Origin: Mercurialis annua
Lineage: Eukaryota; Streptophyta; Magnoliopsida; Malpighiales; Euphorbiaceae
NCBI RefSeq assembly: GCF_937616625.2
Contig: NC_065574.1
Span: forward strand, 1,736,001-1,800,000
Reading direction: 5' to 3'
Length of the DNA: 64,000 nucleotides
In this document: positions 36,009 through 47,046 of the stretch, one piece after another
Position numbering within the stretch: position 1 is the first letter of the stretch
Layout: each line of letters begins with the position of its first letter
Position numbers and translations under genes: made by a program
Notes under the pieces: generated by a model
Seen by the model: the letters and a program-made list of their open reading frames with translations, nothing else
Told to the model about the DNA's origin: nothing
Databases searched by the model: none

Positions 36009-38783
36009 AAGATAAGATGAACTTTTATTGTTTTTATATGGAAAGAACTTTCTTTAATAATATATTGAAATAATTATTAAAGTACATCTCGAATCAACTG
36101 TTATAATATGTATAAATCATAAAATAAATTGATTAGCCGATTAACTTCAACTTCAACCAAAAGAAAAATAATATGATTTATAAATAAAACTCTATTGTTG
36201 TAATATTTTAGAAAAATTAAGTGTTGAATTTTTTTTATTACTATTATATTTCTTGTATTTTAATATTTAATTTATTTCAATATTTTCTAAATAGGCCTTA
36301 AATACTGATCCTACAGAGACTCGAAACCGAAATCTCAGGAATGTACTAGAGTACTTTAGCCACTCGGGATAGGTGTCACTGGTCTTCTTCTAAAATAGTT
36401 TAAAATCAAACTGAATTGATCAAGCATTTAAATAAAATTTTATTTGTATTTATTAAAAAAAGTCAATCAGATCGAACGCAATATTCAATTAAAATATAAA
36501 GAACATATAATGATTTTCAGCTTAATCATACTGTTAAACAAAATATTATCAATTAAAGTGCATGAATTTAGATCTAAAGAATATATTTTTTTATTATATA
36601 TTCCAAATAATAAAAATCATATTGTTAAAAAGGTTATTATATAGTATTAAAGTGAATGAATTCAGATCCTAAGAATATTTTTTTTATTATATATTTCCAA
36701 ATAAAAAAAATCAGATTTGCAACCCTAAAACTTGTGTCAACAACTCAAACTACATTCACAAGACTATTGTTTTAAGCGTATGCAAATCAAATAAAACTAT
36801 CTTCATATTATATATTGTTTAGATTTAATATTTAAATAACTAATCGATTTTAATTAAATTGAAACTCAACTTTTAAATTTAATATATTTATATATATTAA
36901 GATCAATAAATTTAGAGTTAGCTGTCAGTTTAGTCGTCGTTTTTTTTAACCAAAAGCAATGGTATTAATTTCGAAAATAGAAGTACATAATATGTGTCAT
37001 ACAAGGATAATATAATTTGCTGAAATAACTTCTAAAAGTAGGCTTAAGGACTTTTTAGTTACTTCATGTGTCATCCAATTACACATTCGCTTAACATATG
37101 CAAAATCGCAAATAGTAGACGATGATGATGAGTGAGCGGTATTAAGAATTATGGCCTTTCTATAAACCGTGTCTTGAACATTGTAAAAATAGAGGCAATA
37201 TTAGAATTTGTTTGAAAATGAAAAACAAAACAAAAAATGTAAAAATGGGCTTAAATTCTGAAAAGCCCAAAAATGTATATGGGTTATTATGGGTTAAATG
37301 TTGGGTGCATTTAGAATTGGAATTTAGATGTTTTGTACCTGCCCAGTATTTAAATATACACCCACATTTCAATCTTCTATTTTTATAAAAAATATTGAAC
37401 TTTTTAAAAATAAATTTTAAACTTTCGAAATAAAAATGTGAATTATACTATTATTATTTGTTTATTATGTATCTTTTTATGATAAAAAAATTAATTATCA
37501 CAGGACACTTATAAATTCCCCAAAAATTAAAAAATTGACACTAAACTAATAAATTAAATAATTACAGTCTGAATTAATTATTTTTATTTATAAAATTGAT
37601 ACAGATGATTTTTTTAAAATTTGAAAGGATTGAGCAATTCTTTTATAAATGAAAAAATTCCGAGCAAAAAACATGTTGTTTAACCTAAAAAAATTGATTG
37701 GGTCAACAATTATTATTTCTTCTAAAAAGTTAGTTTGCTTTTCTATAAATGTTCATCATGTCCGATTAGTTGGGTCAACAATTATTTTTTAAAAGAATGA
37801 TAACTTACCAAGTTTTTAAGATGTACTAGTATTGTTTACATGGAAAATTAATCATGTCCTTGCACACATATAAGGATATGCTAGTGGAGACCATAATTGT
37901 GGGACATTAAGTAGGAGATGTAAAACTCATCATTTTCTCAAAATAAAAATGAACATGAGATTTAACTTTTAGGTTATTTTACCTAAGTATTATTAGGTTG
38001 AATTAGGTATAAGTAAGAAATGGCATTGTTGCCATCCAAAAACATTATGCAACATATATATAAACTGTTACGACCGTCTAAAATTTTAAGTGATTTGTTG
38101 TAGTAGTTTAAATTATAAGATTATTTGAAGAATTGATCAGATTTTCACCACGAAAAATAATACAACACCATTAACTTAATAGAAATTGAAATGGAGCGAA
38201 AAATTATATTTCTCATAGATCACGAGCGAAACACGAAGCTTCGAATAAAAGAAGACCATCACAATCTACATCTTGATTATTGTAAAAACCATCGGCACCG
38301 CAATCGTGGTTAAATCTGTAATGACCGGAAGAACGCCAGAGACAATTAACAACACTACAGTTGTGGTGCAATCGATGGTGATGCATCAAATAGTTGTTTC
38401 ACTTGAAACAAAATTTCTTTCTACATGATGTATGGGGGTTAGGGTTTAAGAAAAATGTGCAAGATATGGGTATCATAATTAGTCACAGTTCTTTAATTCA
38501 ATTGACAGTTAAACCAATTGTAAACTGTTTTTAGGGCATAATTTGTAAAAGAGTTCTAAACTGTTTTGTCATATATTTTGTACTTCTTTTGTTATTAATG
38601 GACGTTTCAAATTATTTCGCTCATATATACATAAATGCAAAATTGTTGAATTATATCATCTTTTTGTATCATTTGTTATTTTATCATATGTAAGTATTTG
38701 ATTGATTTAATATTCAATTTAAATATTTACCGAATAATTTCCTTTCCGTTACACATATTAATTCTATGGCCATATAATTTATA
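36009..38783. other. intergenic spacer, no gene recognised
   Basis: Very AT-rich. Weakly self-complementary AT tracts around 37380-37660 could be a decayed foldback. A 70-residue minus-strand ORF at 37160-37372 is unremarkable. I see no tRNA or rRNA sequence. Confidence 0.4.
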
Positions 38784-39088
38784 GGGGTAATGTCATAAAA
38801 ATTCAACAACTTTACACGTATTGTCACGCCGTTTAAAAATCATCATTTTCATACACCAACTATCAATTTTTCTCAAATTCATGCGCCGTTCTAAAATCCG
38901 GTGAAAATTACTGACCTGTCACTATCCTATTCGTTATGATTGCCAACTCATCATTTTCACCGAATTTTTAAACGGTGTGTATAGATTTGAGAAAAATTAG
39001 TAGTTCGTGTATGAAAACGGCGATTTCCAAACGACGTGATTAAAATGACAAAACGTGTAAAGTTAATGAATTTTTAAGACATTAACCC
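38784..39088. mobile_element. MULE-type MITE
   Basis: A 305-bp foldback with ends GGGGTAATGTCATAAAAATTC and, inverted, GGGTTAATGTCTTAAAAATTC. Flanks TAATTTATA (38775-38783) and TAAGTTATA (39089-39097) agree at 8 of 9 positions. The arms share ACTTTACACGT and TTGAGAAAAATT blocks. It resembles the 33458 element in layout but not in internal sequence. Confidence 0.75.
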
Positions 39089-40618
39089 TAAGTTATATAG
39101 GGTGAACAACCACTAACCACTACTTCAACCTTATTGATGTAATTAGATTGCAAATATATTCAATAACCTTAATGATGATCCACTTCTTTAACCATCAACC
39201 CAATTGATATTGTCACCCATTTACAAGTACACACTTATACTTGATTGATGTCTTCATGATTATTGCTTTTAATTTATCTAACCATAAGAAGAAAGAAAAA
39301 GAAAAAAAGAGAACAATTCGTACTAAGAAAAATCAAGTATAGTTTCAATTCTTTTTAATTTTGCACTACGTAAAACATTAATCATGTACTAAATTATCAG
39401 TATATATTGACAACTTATATTATCAGTCATGTAGAACACATAAAATAGCACTAACTATAATAAAATATAAAATGTATATCAAATTAAATTTATTAAAATA
39501 ATTATAACAGTAAAAACATAATAACATATAATCAGATTTATAATATAAATAATTTATTTATTTTGTTTCAAGTTAAATTCATTTTTTTAATCAAATTCTA
39601 TTTTAAATGATTAAATAATTTTTTAATTTACAATTAATTAAACTAGTGGTCATAGTTACAAAGATTCATGCATTTTTGCAATAATATTACTCTTTGTTTT
39701 CCTGCTAGAACTTGTATTGTAATCGGAGACATCCTCCAGAAAATAAATGACAAAATAGTGGTAAACTAATTATACTGCGTATGTTTCCAAACTTACATTA
39801 CAAGTCTACTAAAAGACGTAAATTGCAAGTTTTGGACACTAATGTGATGATTAGTGCCCTTAATTAACTAAGCAATACAAAATAAAGAAAGTACTTTATA
39901 CTTATCAAGACCTTTTTTGTATTCATGATTAATCATCCATGCCATGCCAATATTATTGTTTTCATTGGTGAATTTATGGCTTAATACATAGTTTAACTCC
40001 TGAACTTGTACCGTTTTACCCATCTAACCTCTAAACTTAACGTCTCACCTATCGAACCTCTGAACTTGTTAAATAATCCGATTTAACCCCTAAACTTGAT
40101 AAATATGTAAATATTCAGCCCCTCCGTGCCACCTGTCATTTGAAAAATTCTAGAAGAAATTGTGTACGGAGGTGTAATACCCCAAAATATTAAATTATCT
40201 AATTGGACCACGTGTCCAGTCTAGATTTGCCAGAGTGGCAAAATCGGAAAGTTTTCCGATGAATAAGTTTTGGTAGGTCGGCTTTGAAAAGGATTATATG
40301 CGAGGAATTTAATAATATAGTTCAAGTCTAAAGTTAGAATTAGAATTAAAAGGAAAAGTGTCAAGAAAATTTCAAAATAAAGTACAGGGACCAAAGTGGT
40401 AATTTAGCCACTTTGTGTCGAAAATGGAAATTTGTAGATTTGACGGGAAAATGTTAATATTAAGTTTTGTATTATTTATCGGATATAAATAATACGTAAA
40501 AGTAATAATTTAAGAATTTATCGATTTAGTTATGGACTAAATCGTAAGAAAGGAAAGTTTAAAAGATAAATAATAACAAACAAAAAGAACAAGGATTAAA
40601 GTGGCACTTTAGCCAAGA

Positions 40619-40626
40619 TATATATA
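40619..40626 (+). promoter_or_regulatory. TATA box of the 5' LTR
   Basis: TATATAAG followed about 30-45 bp downstream by AGAGACTTCCAGAGAGAGCG, a plausible start region. The identical copy is at 47493-47500 in the 3' LTR. The U3/R boundary would fall near 40655. Confidence 0.5.
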
Positions 40627-41005
40627 AGAAAGAAATTGAATCAGAGAAGGGAAGAGAGACTTCCAGAGAGAGCGAGAGTTATATCGCCGATTACGTCGTT
40701 TCGCCGCCGTTTCGCCGTTCGACGTCCGATTCAAGTGATTCAAGCGGCAATCTCTTCAGAATCGAATTCTCTATCGATATCAAACATCGTTTTAAGGTAA
40801 TAATCTGAGAATTTGGTGGAAAATTCGAATATATAGCCGTTTTGGTTATAATTAGGAATTTAATGATTTTGGATCGTTTTTAGCGTTTTTGGAAAAACGA
40901 AGTTACGGGTTTTGAAGGAAATGAGGTTCTATACGTGTATGGCGGAAGATAGCATGACGGGAAGCCCGGAAACGACGTTTCCAGGAGCTGCCTCAGGTCG
41001 CACGT

Positions 41006-41179
41006 GGTGTGCGATCGCACACCCGTGGTGTGCGAACGCACACCTGTGATGGTGTGCGAACGCACACCCAAGGTGTGCGAACGCACACCAATGATGGTGT
41101 GCGAACGCACACCAATGATGGTGTGCGAACGCACACCCAAGGTGTGCGAACGCACACCCATGGTGTGCGGACGCACACC
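41006..41179. repeat. array of eight 18-bp palindromes in the 5' LTR
   Basis: Units GGTGTGCGAACGCACACC start at 41006, 41027, 41051, 41072, 41096, 41120, 41141 and 41162. The first has AT and the last GA at the centre (GCGATCGC and GCGGACGC). Starts are 21 or 24 bp apart, with linkers CGT, TGTGAT, CAA, AATGAT, AATGAT, CAA and CAT. A degenerate ninth half-unit follows. All spacings are multiples of three, which keeps short reading frames open on both strands by chance (VCERTP-type repeats). Function unknown. Confidence 0.95.
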
Positions 41180-42699
41180 ACCCTGTGCGGGCGTGTAATG
41201 AGTCCACGAGGGACTAAAATGAACTTTTTGCCCGAGGGGCTAAAATGGACTTTTAGCCATAAAGAAATGGGATTTTGATATTTTCAATATTAGATCCTAA
41301 AAACGATTAAGAACTCCGATTAATTAAAAAGAGATATAACAAGTATCTCGACTAAGTGTCAGGACACGACCAAAGCTAAGAATCGTATTTGGAATACGAT
41401 AATGTTAACCTAAGTCGATAACTTAGGATTTAAGTATTAAGTTTACGTTTATAAATCAAGAATTCGGTAACGTGAATAGGTGAATGACGCACCGACGAGC
41501 TACCAGGCCAACGAGCTGGAATAGCTACGAGAACGATGCATGGAGCTTACGTTATGGAATCATAATAGTGCAATTTTGGGATAGCGGTCACTGTGAGTTG
41601 CACTTTACTTTCGTGTATTATATATTAAAGTTATTTTATATAGATATATATATACTGTTTATACGCATCGCATTACATATAATTGATTGAAATGTTATAT
41701 GTTTACTTAATTTCTATATACGAGAACTAGTATGCGATCCGATGAAACTAGCTACCTATTGGGTGTCAATAGGCTGTGTGATCACCAGTATTGAGTCAGT
41801 CTAGTATGTTCGCATTGAGGAAATGACTTGACACAGCTGTAAGCTGTTGATGAATATGAAATTTACGATTGGGTTATGATTTAGATACGCAGAGTGAACT
41901 CGGCTACGGTGTAGCCTGGAAGTCCCCGTATCTAGTGGCTGGGCCACCAGCGAGTTGGACTCGCAATTGATATTTACGATGTTGGATTGAATGTTATATG
42001 ATTATTCGAGAGATGAGTCGCATGCTAGGATATTAGTTTCACACGGATCAAATACATGTTATATGTTTTATAACATTGTTTTCTTAAAATGCGATGTTGT
42101 GTCTTTAACGTAATACTGTTAGTAAATGCAAACTCACTCAGTATTCCCCAAATACTGACCCCTCACTTTGATGTTTGCAGGTAGTGGAAGTCGGATCAGA
42201 CAGATCATCTCCTTTGTGTCAACAGCCCTTTTGGCTCACACAAAGTATAAGTTTTATAGAGCTGCAGTAGTCAATAGGTGTCAGTATAAAGTTTATGATT
42301 CGATTTCAAACGGTATTTGAAAAGTAAACTCTAACAAAATTTTATAAATAAGTCATTTATAAAGGTGATGTTTTATCCGTTTGAATTGAGTACCAATTGC
42401 CTTGAGAGGAATTGGTTATGTTTGTGATCAGAAACAGGGCGGTGCTGGATATGAGATATCGCTCGGTAAGACCCTGGTTTCTAAGGAATTGTGCTGCAAA
42501 CGTTTTCAGGAAAGGGATACAATATTTCAATATTTGAATTATATTATTTAAAAAAGATGTCTGAAAACGTTTTATATATAGTAATATGTTTTAATTCGCG
42601 AAAAATTAATAACGGTTTTAGGCTTGCTACGGGTTTTGGAGCTACCACTCCCATTCCCTAGCGCCGGTCTCGGCTCAATAATTTGGGTCGTGACAATTG

Positions 42700-42711
42700 T
42701 GGTATCAGAGC
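42700..42711 (+). other. primer-binding site
   Basis: TGGTATCAGAGC, four bases after the 5' LTR. It is complementary to the 3' end of initiator tRNA-Met, the usual primer of plant LTR retrotransposons. Confidence 0.9.
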
Positions 42712-44615
42712 AGTTGGTCCAGTTACCTCTGCTAATATATGTTTTGTCAGTTAAGTGATCTAGGAACTACTGCAGCTATAGAGTTGAGTTCTGTCTGATC
42801 CAAGTAGTTTGCATTGTTGTTAAGCGATAAGTATAATTGATTGATTTGTGAAATACTTATGTGTTTCTTGTGACACGTATATACGAGGTATACACGCATA
42901 TATTGTTTTGATGAGACATGCATATGAGATATGTTTTTTTTAAATGAAGTTTCTAGGAGAGGTGTTGCCTCCTATGACTAGAGTATAATTGTTGTGAATG
43001 TGATTTGATGATATGTATGTATGTGTGTTTAGCATCTTATAACGTAAGAGATGCTATTGAATTCGATCGATCGAAACTTTGGGAAGAGTATGAAGAAGGA
43101 ATGTAAAGTGGCAGAAGTTGAAGAACTTTCTGGATACAGAGTTTGAAGGTCTAGAGAACTTACAAAACTCGAAGTTATAAATTTTTTTTAAAAGTTATTT
43201 GTTTAACAATTTTGAAAGCATAATTGTGCCTAGACCCGATATAGAAATGTATGATTGCCACGACATTGATAGAAGTGCATCACTACATACATTATTAATG
43301 AAAGAATAATCAATGAAGACATGCATTAATAGTACATGCATCATATGCATTACGCTCAGACCAAAAGGTGAGCTGTGGCAACTCTTTGGGGATGAGAGAC
43401 GTCATCACCCTAGTGCACAATTCTGCTAAAGTTTCAATGGAATTTTTGATTTAAATCTCGAAATGAGATGTTTTATTTGAGAAAGTTTCCAAAGAGTTTT
43501 GTTTTTATGTAAGTATACCTAGACCATAACTCTGTGAAGGAAATGAAGTGCTCGCGAGCAAGTTGCGATCAAGGCTACGAGAAGATCGAATAAGTATAAT
43601 TGCGAGAACATAGAAGTTATGCTTCTAGGACATGAACTTAGCCTTGATTAAACAGAATAATATATGAATAGAATAATATGTGTGCCCAGATAATGAAGCA
43701 TATCTGATTAATGACGTATAACACATGTATGTTATACGTAGACATTCTAATGTTTGATTAAGTCCATGTGAGTGGAATGCTCGCAAGACTTAAGATGCGA
43801 TGCGTAATCAAGAAAATCTAGGGGACACTGATTTTCTTGAATCCGGTCAATATAGATGCTTATAGCTACGATAGTAATATGCGTTTAACATATACAACGC
43901 GAGTATATGTTTTGGCAATTGGCTAGTCTATGATGAGTCAGAACACTCAGAAGACTTCCAATAAGAGACGTAACCCTAGAAAGTTTAAAGGAAGGAGACG
44001 TCTCTAGAGTCCAACGTACGCGGGCATCGAATAGACGTGAAGATTAGTAAGGATTATATTTTAAGGAATTTATCAGTATTCCTTTATATAATCGCTATAC
44101 TATGAACAAAGAACTGCACGATCGCGTGCTGCTGCACAACAAGTAAATGAGGCGCGGGAAGAAGATCGAGGTAACAAAAGTGAATGCACCCTAATCCAAT
44201 TGGCTAGTAGAGGCCAAGAACGAGATAAAAGTCAACGAGAACTTAGTAAAGTAAAGTGAGAATATATAGGCATTGGAAATGACGTAATAACCCGACATCA
44301 TTATGGATTAGTTAGCTGTAAAAGCAACTGATATAAGTAATTATATGTCAATAAAAGGATGATGAGTACAGAGATAGTATCAACGTAAAGAAAGAGACAC
44401 CTATAAAGGTTTGATAATGGTATGGATAAGTTAAAGCTAAAGAAGTTTAGCGGATCAAGTGGCATGCCAAAACCTTTAGAAAAAGTAAAGTAAGATGTTG
44501 TATACATCGAGCGGATGACGGACAAACAGTAATGTCAATAAAGATGTCGATGAAAGGTTCAACCTATAATTAGTTCCGACATGCAATTGGAGCGGTGAAA
44601 GACCAAATAACATGA

Positions 44616-44765
44616 ACTAAGTTTGTGACCCGATTTGGGAAATTCTTTCTACCATTAATTCCGATAAGGAATAATCGGGAAGAATCAAGGTTATTAGACC
44701 AGAAGATATGATGTAAATGAACAGTTGAAGTATACGATAAGAAAGATCGAGACATAAATAACAAG
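44616..44765 (+). pseudogene. possible decayed gag fragment
   Basis: One frame reads a stretch with spacing like the retrotransposon gag region (an aromatic/Phe-rich helix, then an R-R-E-E-type segment, then a V-E-Y-D-K-like segment), interrupted by two stop codons. The resemblance is weak and from memory. It lies 1.9 kb after the primer site, further than usual. If real, it shows the interior derives from a gag-pol element. Confidence 0.25.
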
Positions 44766-47033
44766 AACTGCAATCGGTGGATTAAGAGTTGAAACTTCCA
44801 CCTTAAAGATTCGATTATGAAACGAATTAGTAAAGCGTAAAGGTGTAAAGGATTAAAAGGTGTCAGACAAGATCAAACTTATTTGATACATTCCCAGGAG
44901 CGGATTCTCAGGAAAAGGACTTCGGAGAGGAAGAATTATCAGACGAATCTGATATTGAAGAGTACTGGAATGAACATTTCTGATTCAGTGTACGGAAATA
45001 TCACAGTCTGAGGAAGAATGCAGAGATAGCTCTGAATCATGTAAGGAGGTAAATGCGCTCCTCCTCACAAGAAATGCTACCGGTAGGTCCACTAACTTCC
45101 GGCGTACGGTCAAGGGATTACCAAAGGTACATGACGTACATGATAAAGTATAAAGACGCAAAAGAAGGTTATGAATGATAAGAAATCAGTTAAAGTAAGC
45201 AGAGTCAAGGAAAGTACGGATAACCGCGTATATCGCAAGAAACTTGATAAGAGTTATTGAGGAATGAAAAAGAGAAAGTCACGTAAAAAGATGACGAGAA
45301 GATCAAATGAATTGAATTCTATGTAGTCGTTAACGCATAGAAACAAAAAGGGATAAAGATGATAGAGTCATATGAATGGATCCACTGACAGTTAAGATGT
45401 CAGTAAAGGGTACAGTATGACGATATATAAGTAATCGAGAATGTACTACGTCGATATTGCAGGCAAAAGAAGCTGCGACCATTACTAATTGGTAATTGAC
45501 GTTCAGAATGCCGAAACAAGAAATATCAGAAATACGAAATGCGATAGAGGTGACATCAGCATATGATCGGCTTACAGGCGACCATGATGACAGTACGAAT
45601 ACGATAAGACGATACGTATACGATTAAGAACGCACTACGTCGGGAAAGTTCGAATAAAGAAGGCCATAACTCTCAATTAATGATCGATGTTGTGGATATG
45701 AAAAGCAAGTAGTACATGACGTACGAGATGCGCTGAGGAGGAAAGCAAAGACTGCACTAGAAAATGATAAAGAAACACGATAAGAACGTGAATTAGGAAC
45801 ACAATAAGAGTACCATAGGATCATAGCATTTAGACTATTGATCCTATTGATTAACTAAGGACAAGAAGTCAAAGAAAGTAACGAAGAAGTATACCTACGA
45901 TATGGACAGAAGTAGAAATTAACAAGTTGGAAATGAATACACAGTGTACATTGAACAAATCAGGAGTAGGACTTCAACGCGGCGACAATTGTTGTCCCAC
46001 TATTATGAAGATCGTGTAAGTAACAGTTACGCTCAAATCAAGAAGATTCGCAAAAAGATTGGATATCTCTTTCTTATGGGATATCAAGCAGTAATGTACA
46101 AGTATCTGTAGTATAAAGAAACATCACGTAAGACTAACAATCTTTAAAAGATGTTAGCGATGATCGTAAAGTAAAATAGAGGACGGGATAACAAAGACAG
46201 TTATCCAATAACGTAACGAATGAAAGATGAAATAGATTAAGGTAAAATACGAAGAGATAAGAAATTTCAACGTAAGTCAACGAAGATACGACAAAGGAAC
46301 CAATACATAAGGTACAAAAACGTAAAAGAAGAAGATCGAGTAAGTCCCTGCAGGGAAAGCAAAGATATTATAAGGATGCATCATGAGAAACATCTCATTG
46401 ATAACCATTGATAAACTACGATGGAAAAGGATGAAATTGCATAAGGTAAGAATACAAGACCTACGGGGAAAATAGAAAGTGGGATTAAGTTCCCAACCCC
46501 ACAATAAATATCAACTAAATAATGGTAAGAGTAATGCGAAAGAGACTACATAAGGAATTAAGAACGAAGAGTCGTAAATGCAAATTAATGAGTTGTCTAC
46601 ATCAGTCAGCGACAAATAAGAGATGCGAGCGAATAGGTTGTCTGCATCAATCGATAACGAATGAAGAAATTGAGCGACGAGTGTTATCACCTTTAGTGAA
46701 AAGACATCATTAAGATAAACTACCATTGGACTTCAGTCATAAACTGAAAGTTCAATTACAAGGACAAGAGCCTATGGTATTGCATGTTAAACAAAGAACA
46801 GATGAAAGAGTCATGTATATAAGATCAAAGCGAAAAGATTAAAGATGAGGGATCACGAGACAGCAAAATACATCTGACATCACGATAGAAGAAGGTAGTA
46901 ACATGAAGGTCGTCAATGACGGTTAACATTAATCTACAAGGAGTACAGAAATGGAGTGATGAATGAAGTTCAAAAGGCTAAGGATTTAAGTCAAGTCAAA
47001 GAGTTATATGAAAATTCGAGGACGAATTTTTAT

Positions 47034-47046
47034 AAGGGGGGAAGAA
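47034..47046 (+). other. polypurine tract
   Basis: AAGGGGGGAAGAA immediately before the 3' LTR, the standard position for priming plus-strand DNA. Confidence 0.9.

Larger units (their letters stand above)
40173..42695 (+). repeat. 5' LTR
   Basis: 2523 bp, TG...CA ends. Holds a TATA box, a pyrimidine-rich to CpG-rich transcribed leader (about 40670-40800), the palindrome array, and a consensus-like donor (40797) and acceptor (42180) pair. Same length as the 3' LTR; homologous positions are offset by exactly 6874. Confidence 0.95.

Noticed and set aside
36290..36400. Short less AT-rich stretch considered as a tRNA or SINE
   Set aside because: No convincing cloverleaf or A/B boxes at proper spacing.
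41006..41179. CRISPR-like repeat array
   Set aside because: Eukaryotic LTR context, linkers of only 3-6 bp with no spacer diversity, and an exact second copy in the other LTR.
41004..41278. Overlapping ORFs on both strands with VCERTP/GVRTHT-type peptide repeats (also at 47878-48152)
   Set aside because: They arise from translating the 18-bp palindromes, whose 21/24-bp spacing keeps every frame open. Several frames are open at once, which is expected of the repeat and not of a protein.
44301..46726. Several 66-75 codon ORFs within the retrotransposon interior
   Set aside because: Short, on mixed strands, no retroviral protease, reverse transcriptase, RNase H or integrase motifs seen; treated as chance ORFs in a non-coding interior.
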